Source: 34-65-8 sp963529855 (GTDB taxonomy: Bacteria; Pseudomonadota; Alphaproteobacteria; Sphingomonadales; Sphingomonadaceae). From it: a stretch of 64,000 bases of DNA. The position numbers were made by a program, and so were the translations under genes. The notes below the pieces were generated by a model, which was given only the letters and a program-made list of their open reading frames with translations, searched no databases and was not told the DNA's origin. The first letter of the stretch is position 1; each line of letters begins with the position of its first letter. Shown here in pieces: positions 55,394-63,086 of the stretch. The DNA lies in NCBI GenBank assembly GCA_963529855.1, contig CAURZK010000006.1, positions 124,001-188,000 on the forward strand, given 5' to 3'.

Positions 55394-56746
55394 ATGGCGG
55401 GCGAGAAATCCGAAAGCGGCGAACTGATGGCCATCCGCCTGCCGGTGTGGTGGACCTTCGGCGGGCTGGTCGCCGGCTTGCTGCTAGGCTGGGTGCTGGC
55501 GGATAGCAGCGTGATCGCGCCGCTGCTCACTGTGACCGAGCCGCTCGGCGCGCTGTGGTTGCGTGCTCTGCAGATGACGATCATCCCGCTGGTCGCAGCG
55601 CTGCTGGTGGTCGGCATCGCGCAGATGGTCCGCGCTGCACGCGCGGGCCGCGTTGCGCGGCACATGCTGTTGCTGGTGTTCGCGGTATTGGTGTTCAGCG
55701 GCACGTCGACGGCGCTGCTGATGCCGCTGCTGCTCGACGCATTTCCCATTCCGGGTGCGGCGGAATCGCTGTTGGAAACCGGTGCGATCGAGCCGCAGGA
55801 AGTGCCCAGCATCGCCGATTTCGTCACCTCGCTGGTCGCCTCGAATGTCGTCGCGGCAGCGGCGGAAACGGCGATGCTGCCGCTGACGATCTTCTTTGCC
55901 GTGTTCGCAGTGGCGGTGGCGCGGCTGCCCGACGAACAGCGCGCGACATTGCTCGGGTTCTTCCGCGCACTCGCCAATGCGATGCTGACGATCATCGGCT
56001 GGGTCCTGTGGCTTGCGCCGATCGGGGTGTTCGCGCTGGCTGTGGGCGTGGCGGCGCGCGCCGGGGGCGGGGCCTTTGCAACGCTGGTGCATTACATCCT
56101 TACCGTCACTGCGATGGGCACGGTGATCATGCTGGCAGGCTATGTCCTCGCCATCACGCTGGGCAGGATGAACCCGCTGTCGTTCGCCCGCGCGATGATC
56201 CCGGCGCAGGCTGTCGCGCTGTCGACGCAGAGCTCGCTCGCCAGCCTGCCCGCGATGCTGGCGACGGCACGGCGGCTGGGCGTGCGGGAAAGCACCGCCG
56301 ATTTCGCCTTGCCGCTGTCGGTCGCCATTTTCCGCGCGACCAGCCCGGCAATGAACATGGCAGTGGCGATCTATGTCGCGACACTGGCGGGCGTGGAGCT
56401 GAGCCCGATGATCCTGCTGGCCGGGGTCGCGGTCGCGTTCGTCATCAGCGTCGGTTCCGTCAGCCTGCCCGGATCGATCAGCTTCGTCATTTCGATCGGC
56501 CCGATCGCCATTGCGATGGGGATACCGGTCGAACCGCTGGCGCTGCTGGTCGCAGTCGAGATGCTGCCCGACATCATGCGCACATTGGGCAACGTGACGA
56601 TGGATGTCGCCGTTACGACAGCGGTCGACAGAACGCGCGACGATACCCACATGGCGGGCAACCCAACGCTGCCCGATGCGTTGGCTGAACGCGACGACAT
56701 TCCTGCAACCGCAAGCCCAGGGGAAAACCAATGGCCTTCAAACTGA
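55394..56746 (+). CDS. Dicarboxylate/amino acid:cation symporter (second copy)
   Basis: A 450-residue DAACS-family carrier, clearly diverged from the one at 1397. The helices and motifs are there (WLRALQMTIIPLVAALLVVGIAQM; STQSSLASLPAMLATARRLG; SPAMNMAVAIYVATL), but the helix 7 motif NQNGT of the first copy reads SPAMNMA here. Its cation or substrate preference may therefore differ. ATG 55394 has GGAG 6 bases upstream, and GTG 55388 is possible. The 3' end overlaps sodB by 16 bases. Confidence 0.9.
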   Translation: MAGEKSESGELMAIRLPVWWTFGGLVAGLLLGWVLADSSVIAPLLTVTEPLGALWLRALQMTIIPLVAALLVVGIAQMVRAARAGRVARHMLLLVFAVLVFSGTSTALLMPLLLDAFPIPGAAESLLETGAIEPQEVPSIADFVTSLVASNVVAAAAETAMLPLTIFFAVFAVAVARLPDEQRATLLGFFRALANAMLTIIGWVLWLAPIGVFALAVGVAARAGGGAFATLVHYILTVTAMGTVIMLAGYVLAITLGRMNPLSFARAMIPAQAVALSTQSSLASLPAMLATARRLGVRESTADFALPLSVAIFRATSPAMNMAVAIYVATLAGVELSPMILLAGVAVAFVISVGSVSLPGSISFVISIGPIAIAMGIPVEPLALLVAVEMLPDIMRTLGNVTMDVAVTTAVDRTRDDTHMAGNPTLPDALAERDDIPATASPGENQWPSN

Positions 56747-57342
56747 TCGACCTGCCTTACGCCGACAACGCGCTCGAACCTGCCGTCTCGGCCGAAACGC
56801 TATCGTTCCACCACGGCAAGCATCACCAGACCTATATCGACAAGACCAATGCCGCGATCGAAGGCACCGAGCATGCCGACAAGTCGCTGGAAGAGGTGAT
56901 CGCGGCGGCGCGGGGCAACAACCAGGGCCTGTTCAACAACTCGGCGCAGAGCTGGAACCACGGCTTCTACTGGCACTCGCTGGCCGCCGACGGCGGTTCA
57001 CCCTCCGACGAGCTTGCCGCGATGATCGACGATGCCTTCGGATCGCGCGAAGCGCTGGAAAAGCAGCTGGCCGAGCGCGGCGCGGGTCACTTCGCCAGCG
57101 GCTGGGTCTGGCTGGCCGAAAAGGGTGGCAAGCTCTCGATCGAGGAAACGCACGACGGCGACACCCTGGCCGACCAGGATTTCAACCCGCTGCTGACGAT
57201 CGACGTGTGGGAACACGCCTATTACCTCGATCACCAGAACAAGCGCCCCGCCTATCTCGAGGCGGTAATCGGCGGGAAGCTCAACTGGAGCTTCGCGTCT
57301 GAAAACCTGGCGCGCGGCACGACCTGGAAATATCCCGGCTGA
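56731..57342 (+). CDS. sodB: Superoxide dismutase, Fe type
   Basis: A 203-residue cytoplasmic SOD converting superoxide to O2 and H2O2. Metal ligands are His27 (FHHGKHHQTY), His77 (WNHGFYW), Asp158 and His162 (DVWEHAYYLD). Gln73 in SAQSWNH is the position that marks iron-type enzymes. It starts inside the symporter gene with GGGGAAAA just upstream and has its own terminator. ahpCF supplies the next step in peroxide removal. Confidence 0.96.
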   Translation: MAFKLIDLPYADNALEPAVSAETLSFHHGKHHQTYIDKTNAAIEGTEHADKSLEEVIAAARGNNQGLFNNSAQSWNHGFYWHSLAADGGSPSDELAAMIDDAFGSREALEKQLAERGAGHFASGWVWLAEKGGKLSIEETHDGDTLADQDFNPLLTIDVWEHAYYLDHQNKRPAYLEAVIGGKLNWSFASENLARGTTWKYPG

Positions 57343-57364
57343 TCAGCCGGCAGCGACAGAAAAG

Positions 57365-57397
57365 AGGCCCGTCCCCGGTTGGGGGCGGGCCTTTTTC
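57365..57397. terminator. Rho-independent terminator after sodB (probably bidirectional)
   Basis: A 12-bp stem (57365-57376 with 57381-57392, one wobble pair, loop GGTT) is followed by TTTT on the plus strand. The minus-strand tail is CTTTTCTG, so it can also end the convergent AI-2E transporter gene. Confidence 0.9.
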
Positions 57398-57409
57398 ATG
57401 GCGCGGCGT

Positions 57410-58612
57410 TCAGGCCTGCGCCGTGTCGGCTGGCGGGCTTTCCGTCTCGGCGACGAAAAGGTCGTTTCCGAACAGCGGTTCCCCGAAGATGAACCCGATC
57501 AGGTTCGGGCGGCCGACATGGTCGAACAGAGCGGTCAGCGTGAGCAGGATCGGCACCGACAGCAGCGCCCCGAAAACGCCCCAGATCCACGAGAAGTAAC
57601 TGAGCGCGATCAGGATCATGACCGGGTTCATGGTGAACCGCGCACCCAGGATCGACGGTGTCACCACGTTGGATTCGACCGTGTGCAGCGCCAGATAGGC
57701 AGCTGCCGGGACGATCCCCAGCCACACCGTATCGGCCGTACCGATCCCGAACAGCGCAAGCAGAGCCACCATTGCCAGCGGGCCGATGTAAGGCACGAAG
57801 TTGAGCATCATCGCCAGCCCGCCCCACATGATGGGCGCTTCCACCCCCAGGGCCCAGGCGCCCAGCGCCACGATCACCCCGACACTGGCGTTGATCCAGG
57901 TGACGGTGAGGATATAATCGGCGACCCGGTCCTGCACCTCGCGCATTACCCGCGCGGCCTTGATGCTGGTGCCGAAAGAAGCGCGATCGAACAGCAGGTG
58001 GCGCCGCAGCCGCACCCGCGCTTCGATCATGAAGTACGTCATCAGGATGGTCAGCAGCACTTCCAGCAGGACACTGGGCGTGGCGAAGGCAACCTGTTCC
58101 AGCACTGTGGGCGTGGCGATCACCACCCGGTCGCCCCCCGCGGTGCCCATGACCTCGGCCATGCGGGCGTTCGCCGCTTCCAGCCATGCGAATTGCCCGC
58201 GCAGTTCGGCAAAACGCTGCGACACGCGCTGGGTCATTTCGGGCAGGCTGTCGAACAGCGTCATGGCCGGCTGCAGGATCGTGGCGAGCGCCAGCATGAC
58301 GATCCCGAAAAACGCCAGCAACGCGACAAGCGAGGCGAGCACATTAGGCAGGCCCCACCCGGCCAGCCGGTCAGCGAGGGGCGAGAGGATGATGGTGAGC
58401 ACGATCGCGGTCACCACCGGCAGGAAAACCACCGACCCGATCGACAGGACGAAAGGCAGGGCCAGGAACAGGCCCAGCCCCAGGATCAGCACCAGCGCCG
58501 ATATAAGCCGCAGTTCCTGCGCCGCGAACGCCATGCGCCGGCCGGCGCGCGGCGGCGCGGCGGGTTCGGCACTGGAAACCGACGGCTGGGGCGGGTTGGC
58601 GAACTGGTCCAT
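57410..58612 (-). CDS. AI-2E family transporter (PerM/YdiK-like)
   Basis: A 400-residue inner-membrane protein with about eight hydrophobic helices. The N-terminus is Pro/Ala-rich and cytoplasmic. The paired helices (ALVLILGLGLFLALPFVLS; VTAIVLTIILSPLADRL) and the C-terminal block MNPVMILIALSYFSWIWGVFGALLSVPILLTL are typical. Members have been linked to autoinducer export or Na+/H+ exchange; the substrate here is unknown. The ATG has AAGG 7 bases upstream. ecfG lies 73 bases upstream on the same strand. Confidence 0.9.
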   Translation of the reverse strand: MDQFANPPQPSVSSAEPAAPPRAGRRMAFAAQELRLISALVLILGLGLFLALPFVLSIGSVVFLPVVTAIVLTIILSPLADRLAGWGLPNVLASLVALLAFFGIVMLALATILQPAMTLFDSLPEMTQRVSQRFAELRGQFAWLEAANARMAEVMGTAGGDRVVIATPTVLEQVAFATPSVLLEVLLTILMTYFMIEARVRLRRHLLFDRASFGTSIKAARVMREVQDRVADYILTVTWINASVGVIVALGAWALGVEAPIMWGGLAMMLNFVPYIGPLAMVALLALFGIGTADTVWLGIVPAAAYLALHTVESNVVTPSILGARFTMNPVMILIALSYFSWIWGVFGALLSVPILLTLTALFDHVGRPNLIGFIFGEPLFGNDLFVAETESPPADTAQA

Positions 58613-58685
58613 CAACCGGCCTTGTCGCGCGCCGACACCGTCTGAGCAAGCGAAACGCGGGGGCCTGGGCCCGGCATCGGGGCGC

Positions 58686-59294
58686 CTAGATCCTTGCCGC
58701 TACACCATTGCCTGCGGCGACCGCATCGAGTTCTTCCAGGATGGCGCGATGCGCGGCCTGATCGTCGGTCGACCGTTGCGGGATCGTACCATCGGTGAGC
58801 ATGGCGCTGAGCGCAGCGCGCGCACGGCCCACGCGGCTCTTGATGGTGCCGACAGCACAGCCGCAGATCTCGGCCGCCTCCTCGTAACTAAAGCCGCCTG
58901 CGCCGACCAGCAGCAATGCCTCACGCCGTTCGGCCGGCAAAGTCAGCAGGGCCCGGTGCATGTCGCTCAAGTGGATCGGTTCTTCCTGTCCCGCGGGCGC
59001 AGTCAGAATCCGTTCGGCGGTCGTTTCATCGTATTCGCCGCGGAAGCGATTGCGCCGCATGTCGGTGAGATAAGCGTTGCGCAGAATGACGAAGGTCCAG
59101 GCGCGCATCGAAGTGCCCGGTTCGAACCGGTTCTGTGCCGCCCACGCCTTGAGCAGCGCTTCCTGCACCAGATCGTCGGCCAGGTCCGGTCGGCCGCACA
59201 AACCACGCGCAAATGCACGCAGGTGCGGGACAACACCCGTCAATTCACGCTTGAAATCGGCCTTTTCCGCGGCCGTACGCGTTTCGGTGGCCAT
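58686..59294 (-). CDS. ecfG: General stress response sigma factor EcfG
   Basis: A 202-residue ECF sigma factor. Region 2 (PHLRAFARGLCGRPDLADDLVQEALLKAWAAQNRF...TWTFVILRNAYLTDMRRNR, residues 23-85) reads the -10. Region 4 (LLTLPAERREALLLVGAGGFSYEEAAEICGCAVGTIKSRVGRARAALSAML, about 115-165) reads the -35. It is held by NepR until PhyR-P releases it, then transcribes GGAAC-N16-CGTT promoters. It shares one base with the nepR stop codon, so the pair is translationally coupled and balanced. It is expressed from the promoter at 59556-59582 (autoregulation). Confidence 0.95.
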   Translation of the reverse strand: MATETRTAAEKADFKRELTGVVPHLRAFARGLCGRPDLADDLVQEALLKAWAAQNRFEPGTSMRAWTFVILRNAYLTDMRRNRFRGEYDETTAERILTAPAGQEEPIHLSDMHRALLTLPAERREALLLVGAGGFSYEEAAEICGCAVGTIKSRVGRARAALSAMLTDGTIPQRSTDDQAAHRAILEELDAVAAGNGVAARI

Positions 59295-59476
59295 CAGTTT
59301 TTGCGGTCCAGCTTGGCCAGCAGGTCCTTGAAGGTATCGGGCAAGGGTTCTTCCACTACGGCGTCATAAAGCTGGCGCAGGCCATCGGCCCATTCGGGCT
59401 TGCCGGCCTTTACGCCATGCTGTGATGCCATACTGGCCTGTTGCATTTTCTTTCCCTTGTCCCTCGCCGTCGCCAT
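59294..59476 (-). CDS. nepR: Anti-sigma factor NepR
   Basis: A 60-residue protein. The conserved NepR core is PEWADGLRQLYDAVVEEPLPDTFKDLLAKLD (residues 27-57), two helices that clamp EcfG and, during stress, the sigma-like domain of PhyR. The N-terminal half is basic and variable. It is the first gene of nepR-ecfG and is short enough to be missed by automatic tools. A consensus EcfG promoter lies 82 bases upstream. Confidence 0.95.
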   Translation of the reverse strand: MATARDKGKKMQQASMASQHGVKAGKPEWADGLRQLYDAVVEEPLPDTFKDLLAKLDRKN

Positions 59477-59554
59477 GTGCCCTGTCGATCCCGCCCTATT
59501 GGAATTGCCGTTAGCGTCTCGTCAGTCGCCTGAGAGACGTAATGTACCGATCGG

Positions 59555-59583
59555 GGGAACGAAGCCGAGACTGTTTTGTTCCC
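59555..59583. promoter_or_regulatory. Palindromic bidirectional EcfG promoter (nepR-ecfG and sensor kinase)
   Basis: GGGAAC (59555-59560), 17 bases, GTTCCC (59578-59583). Read on the minus strand it is GGAAC-N16-CGTT, an exact EcfG consensus, facing nepR. Read on the plus strand it is GGAAC-N16-TGTT, one base off, facing the kinase. The -35 of each direction is the complement of the other's -10, so the two promoters occupy the same 29 bases and should compete for EcfG. Confidence 0.85.
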
Positions 59584-59668
59584 TCGGTTAGGGCGCACGC
59601 GCCGGACGGCTAATTTATTTTTTGGAAATGCGGGTTTTCTGGTGCACGCGACGAGTGGACAGAGACGG

Positions 59669-61327
59669 ATGGGGGGGCACCGTATCAGGGACTGGCTCGT
59701 AAAGTATCCACGTGCTGTGCCGGTGGCACTGTTCCTGTTGGTCGCAGCGGTTACCGCGCTGAGTGTCTTCGCCATCGAGCGCGGGGAGCACGAGCGGCGG
59801 GACGCCTTGCTGCGCGAACGGGCCCAGACGATCGGGTCGGCGATCGAACGCCGTGCCAATGCCGCATCCGCCTATCTGCGTGCCGGGGCAGCGCTGTTCG
59901 CGACGCAGGAAACGATCCCGCAGCGGCAGTTCCGCGAGTTCGTGGAGGAACTGAGGCTCGATTCCGATTATCGCGGCGCCGAAGGCATCGGCTGGGCCCG
60001 CGCGGTGGACCCCCGCAATCTCGCCGCGTTCGAGGCGACGATGCTCGAACAGGCCCCCGGCACTTATCGCGTTCGTCCGCGCCCGGGGCCCGGCGATCGC
60101 CTGATCGTGCCGGTCACGTTTCTGTACCCTGATACCCAGCGCAACCGGCGGGCCCTCGGCTTCGACATGTATTCCGAAGCCAAGCGCCGCACGGCGATGG
60201 ATGCGGCTGTGCGAAATCAGCAACCGACTGCCAGTGGCCGGGTAGTCCTTGCGCAGGAAGAGCGCGGCAGCGATGCGCCCGGCTTCGTTATCTACATGCC
60301 GGTGTTCGACCGGTTCGGCGTCGGCCGCCAGCTGCGCGGCTTCATCTACAGCCCGTTCAACGCATCCGATTTCATCGAGGCTGCGCTCAGGAACGAGCCC
60401 GAGGATATTCACGGCATCCGTCTTTACGATGGCGATCGGGCCGATGGGCGGCTGATGGCCGAAGTCAGCCCGACGAGCGAAAGTGGCGGGATTGCGCAGC
60501 AAAAGCTGGTCATCGCCAATCGCCCGATGACGCTGGAGGTGGAGGCCGTTCGCACTGCCCGTCTTTCGGACCTATCGATGCTGACCCTGCTGTTCGGTCT
60601 GCTTGTTGCCAGCCTGCTGCTGATCGTGGTGCGGCTGCTGACCCAGCAGGCGAAAGAAGACCGGGCTTCGCTGGAATGGCTGGAAGAACAGAACTCGATC
60701 CGCGATTCGCTGACGCGCGAACTCAATCATCGGGTCAAGAATTCGCTCGCCAACGTGCTGTCGATAATTTCGCTGACCCGGCGCAGGGCGGACAAGGTGG
60801 ACGATTTCGCCGACGGGCTGGAGGGCAGGGTGCGCGCCCTGTCGGCCACGCATGACCTGCTCACCGATTCGCAATGGGGCATGACAGCGCTGCGCGATGT
60901 CGTGGAAACCGAGCTCCGCCCATATCTGGGCGATGACGAGCATACGGTCGAACTGTCCGGTCCGCCGGTCGAACTGGCACCGAACGACGCCCTGTCGCTG
61001 GGCCTGGCTATCCACGAACTGGCGACCAACGCGTGCAAGTATGGGGCGCTCAGCCGGCGCGGCGGTAATGTTTCGATCCGGTGGAGCCTGCTCGATGAAA
61101 ATACCGCGCAGCTGGTGTGGCAGGAAGCTGGCGGGCCGCCTGTCTCAGCCGGCCGTACGCGCGGGTTCGGCACGGACTTGCTGGAGAAGATCGTCGCACA
61201 CGAATTCAGCCGGCCCATCGAGATCGAATTTGCACCCGAGGGGGTTCGCTGCGTTCTGGCGATCCCGGTGCGCCGCCAGAGCGACTTCGAAATTCGTGCC
61301 CGCTATCGCAAGGGGCAGCCAGCCTAA
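59669..61327 (+). CDS. CHASE-domain HWE/HisKA_2 sensor histidine kinase (PhyK-like)
   Basis: A 552-residue membrane kinase, the likely input of the PhyR system. TM1 is at about residues 16-36 and the periplasmic CHASE domain at 45-300 (FREFVEELRLDSDYRGAEGIGWARAV; GFVIYMPVFDRFGVGRQLRGFIYSPF). TM2 is at about 305-323. The phospho-acceptor His354 is in ELNHRVKNSLANVLSI. The ATP domain has AIHELATNACKYGALS and the WQEAGGP feature of HWE kinases. ATG 59669 is chosen because the predicted EcfG start site (about 59588) lies downstream of the TTG at 59576. It is convergent with phyR. Confidence 0.92.
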   Translation: MGGHRIRDWLVKYPRAVPVALFLLVAAVTALSVFAIERGEHERRDALLRERAQTIGSAIERRANAASAYLRAGAALFATQETIPQRQFREFVEELRLDSDYRGAEGIGWARAVDPRNLAAFEATMLEQAPGTYRVRPRPGPGDRLIVPVTFLYPDTQRNRRALGFDMYSEAKRRTAMDAAVRNQQPTASGRVVLAQEERGSDAPGFVIYMPVFDRFGVGRQLRGFIYSPFNASDFIEAALRNEPEDIHGIRLYDGDRADGRLMAEVSPTSESGGIAQQKLVIANRPMTLEVEAVRTARLSDLSMLTLLFGLLVASLLLIVVRLLTQQAKEDRASLEWLEEQNSIRDSLTRELNHRVKNSLANVLSIISLTRRRADKVDDFADGLEGRVRALSATHDLLTDSQWGMTALRDVVETELRPYLGDDEHTVELSGPPVELAPNDALSLGLAIHELATNACKYGALSRRGGNVSIRWSLLDENTAQLVWQEAGGPPVSAGRTRGFGTDLLEKIVAHEFSRPIEIEFAPEGVRCVLAIPVRRQSDFEIRARYRKGQPA

Positions 61328-61339
61328 ACGCAAGGTATC

Positions 61340-61367
61340 ACCCGCCGCCAGCCGGATGGCGGCGGCG
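61340..61367. terminator. Hairpin between the convergent kinase and phyR genes
   Basis: A perfect 11-bp stem (61340-61350 with 61357-61367, loop GCCGGA). No T-run follows on either strand, so it is a transcript-end or stability hairpin rather than a proven terminator. Its core is nearly the same as that of the phyR leader hairpin at 62194-62215. Confidence 0.6.
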
Positions 61368-61378
61368 GGTCAAGGTGA

Positions 61379-62173
61379 TCAGGCGATCGGACGGCTGGAA
61401 CCGAAGAACAGCGCCTGGCTGATTGCGGTGCGAACCGTAGATTCCTTGAACGGCTTGGTGACCAGATAGGTCGGTTCAGGCCGGTCGCCGGTCAGCAGTC
61501 GTTCCGGATAGGCGGTGATGAAAATCACCGGCACGCTGTCGATCGCGAGAATATCGTCGACCGCATCGAGACCCGACGAACCATCGGCCAGCTGGATATC
61601 GGCCAGCACCAGTCCCGGAGTGTGCTCGGCCACCACTTCGAGCGCCTGGGTCCGCGTCGCGGCAGTGCCGCAAACTTCATGCCCGAGCGATGTCACGAGG
61701 TCTTCAAGCTGCATCGAGATGAGGGGCTCGTCCTCGATGATGAGCACGCTGGTGGTCGATTCGCGGTCGATCTCCGACACTGCTTCTTGAACCAGCGACT
61801 GAACCGCGTCTTCCTCCAGATCCATGATCTGCGCGGTCTGCGACAGGCTGAAATCTTCCAGCGTCGTCAGCAACAATGCCTGCCGGTTGAGCGGCGTGAT
61901 CGCCCGGAGGCGGTCATGGGCTGCCTGTTCGTGCAGGGTCGTTGCAGTATCGTTATCGGCGACTTCCAGATAAGCGCTCGACCAGATCTTGTTGAAAGCC
62001 CGGTAAAGCGGCACCCGGCCGCCTTCGAGGCTGTTTGCGACATCGCTGTCCGCCAATGCAGCTTCCAGCGTCTGTCTTACGAAGGCATCACCGGTTGCCT
62101 GCGACCCTGTCAGGGCGCGCGCATAACGGCGCAAAAACGGCAGATTTGCGGCGACCTGTTCACCAAGCGACAT
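61379..62173 (-). CDS. phyR: Anti-anti-sigma response regulator PhyR
   Basis: A 264-residue two-part protein. Residues 1-135 imitate an ECF sigma factor (LPFLRRYARALTGSQATGDAFVRQTLEAAL; FSLSQTAQIMDLEEDAVQSLVQEAV) and 142-260 form a receiver. The receiver has Asp192 as phospho-site (LVLADIQLADG), acidic EDE at 147-149, and Lys240 (TKPF). Phosphorylation frees the sigma-like part to bind NepR, releasing EcfG. The ribosome site GGGAAGGG is strong. An exact EcfG promoter sits 53-77 bases upstream, giving positive feedback. Confidence 0.96.
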   Translation of the reverse strand: MSLGEQVAANLPFLRRYARALTGSQATGDAFVRQTLEAALADSDVANSLEGGRVPLYRAFNKIWSSAYLEVADNDTATTLHEQAAHDRLRAITPLNRQALLLTTLEDFSLSQTAQIMDLEEDAVQSLVQEAVSEIDRESTTSVLIIEDEPLISMQLEDLVTSLGHEVCGTAATRTQALEVVAEHTPGLVLADIQLADGSSGLDAVDDILAIDSVPVIFITAYPERLLTGDRPEPTYLVTKPFKESTVRTAISQALFFGSSRPIA

Positions 62174-62193
62174 GAATTCCCTTCCCTAATCAA

Positions 62194-62215
62194 CACGCCG
62201 CCAGATGGCGGCGTG
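62194..62215 (-). promoter_or_regulatory. phyR 5' leader hairpin
   Basis: A perfect 9-bp stem (CACGCCGCC/GGCGGCGTG, loop AGAT) at what should be the very 5' end of the phyR mRNA, because the predicted start site is near 62218. It may stabilise the message. It shares its stem core with the hairpin after phyR (61340-61367). Confidence 0.55.
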
Positions 62216-62225
62216 CGCCGGAACA

Positions 62226-62250
62226 AACGCTCGCCCACGTGCTTGGTTCC
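62226..62250 (-). promoter_or_regulatory. EcfG promoter of phyR
   Basis: On the minus strand, GGAAC (62250-62246), 16 bases, CGTT (62229-62226): an exact match to the EcfG consensus. Expected transcription start is about 62218, giving phyR a leader of about 45 bases. Confidence 0.85.
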
Positions 62251-62400
62251 GACCGCGGCATCGCAGATGGCACAAGCGCGCGGTAAACCGTGCTGCTGCT
62301 CCATAGCGGCCCGCAGCAATCAGCGAAAGCCTCCTGCCGATCACCCAAGCCGCTGGAAAGCGGGCCCAATTACCATATTCAAAAAATTTTCGCATGGCGG

Positions 62401-62425
62401 GGAACCGGCTTTTATGCCGTGCATT
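62401..62425 (+). promoter_or_regulatory. EcfG-like promoter of the orphan sRNA
   Basis: GGAAC (62401-62405), 16 bases, CATT (62422-62425). The -35 is exact; the -10 differs from CGTT at one position. It points at an ORF-less unit that ends in a strong terminator. Confidence 0.5.
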
Positions 62426-62431
62426 ATCTTT

Positions 62432-62525
62432 TTGTCACCGCCGAGACCCCCCCTCCCGTCCAAGCGGCTGGTGATACGATCCCGAAAGGCCCCCGCTCCT
62501 GATTGGAGCGGGGGCCTTCTTTTTT
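62432..62525 (+). ncRNA. Candidate GsrN-like stress sRNA with C-rich loop
   Basis: A ~94-base unit with no ORF and no neighbouring plus-strand gene to terminate. The 5' hairpin pairs 62435-62443 with 62465-62474 (9 bp, one bulged U) and exposes a 21-base loop containing CCCCCCCUCCC (62447-62457), complementary to a Shine-Dalgarno-like GGGAGG. A short linker leads to a 14-bp terminator stem and a U-tract. An EcfG-like promoter lies just upstream. In Caulobacter the sigma-T-dependent sRNA GsrN has the same plan (5' C-rich loop, terminator) and regulates katG. The homology here is inferred from plan and location, not sequence alignment. Confidence 0.6.
62486..62525 (+). terminator. Strong rho-independent terminator of the orphan sRNA
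   Basis: A perfect 14-bp stem (62486-62499 with 62505-62518, loop TGATT) is followed by CTTTTTT on the plus strand. The minus-strand tail is only CTTTCGGG. It may still help end the minus-strand response regulator gene, but the better direction is plus, where no protein gene precedes it. Confidence 0.9.
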
Positions 62526-62609
62526 GTGCTGGCCCAAGTGCGGGCAGCTTCTGATCCAGGCGCGGGCAGCGCCGCGCCGCCTGAGGTAAAGTCTGGGACG
62601 GCCCTAAGA

Positions 62610-63041
62610 TCAGGCGCGAAGTGCACGCAGCCGCGCTATCAGGCCCTTGCGCGCGGGCTGTGACACCGCATCGATCAATTCGCGGGGGTGATAGGGCTTG
62701 GCCAATACCGTGCCGAGTTCTGCGATCTCGGCAGGTATTTCGTGCGGGGCGCCGGTTGAAAACACGATCCGCGGCGGGCGCGGGCCAATGCTGTCGACCA
62801 GTTCCGCGATCGCCCACCCGTCGCTGCGGTCGGCAAGATGCACATCCAGCACGATCGCATCGAACCGGTGTTCGCGCAGCAGCGCCAATGCTTCTGCAGT
62901 GGACGGACAGAGCCGCACGCCCACTGCACCTGCATCGAGCAGGGCCTGTTCGATATCCATCGACAGCAAGGCATCGTCTTCAACCACCAGCACCTGTCCG
63001 ATCGCCGTCGGTATAGATCGTGCGGGCTTGGCCCTGGGCAT
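62610..63041 (-). CDS. Single-domain response regulator (SdrG/FAT GUY-like)
   Basis: A 143-residue receiver without output domain. Acidic residues are in VLVVEDDALLS, the phospho-Asp is in DAIVLDVHLADRSDG, the Thr region reads RIVFSTGAP, and the Lys is in VLAKPYHP. The FSTGA segment resembles the FATG(Y/G) motif of FAT GUY regulators, which in Sphingomonas act in the GSR phosphorelay. A C-terminal basic tail (RKGLIARLRALRA) follows. The ATG at 63041 is chosen over 63077 because the predicted EcfG start site is near 63079. Confidence 0.88.
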   Translation of the reverse strand: MPRAKPARSIPTAIGQVLVVEDDALLSMDIEQALLDAGAVGVRLCPSTAEALALLREHRFDAIVLDVHLADRSDGWAIAELVDSIGPRPPRIVFSTGAPHEIPAEIAELGTVLAKPYHPRELIDAVSQPARKGLIARLRALRA

Positions 63042-63086
63042 AGACGTGTTTGCTCCGCGTGGCCGACGAGTTGGCATCCGCTATCG

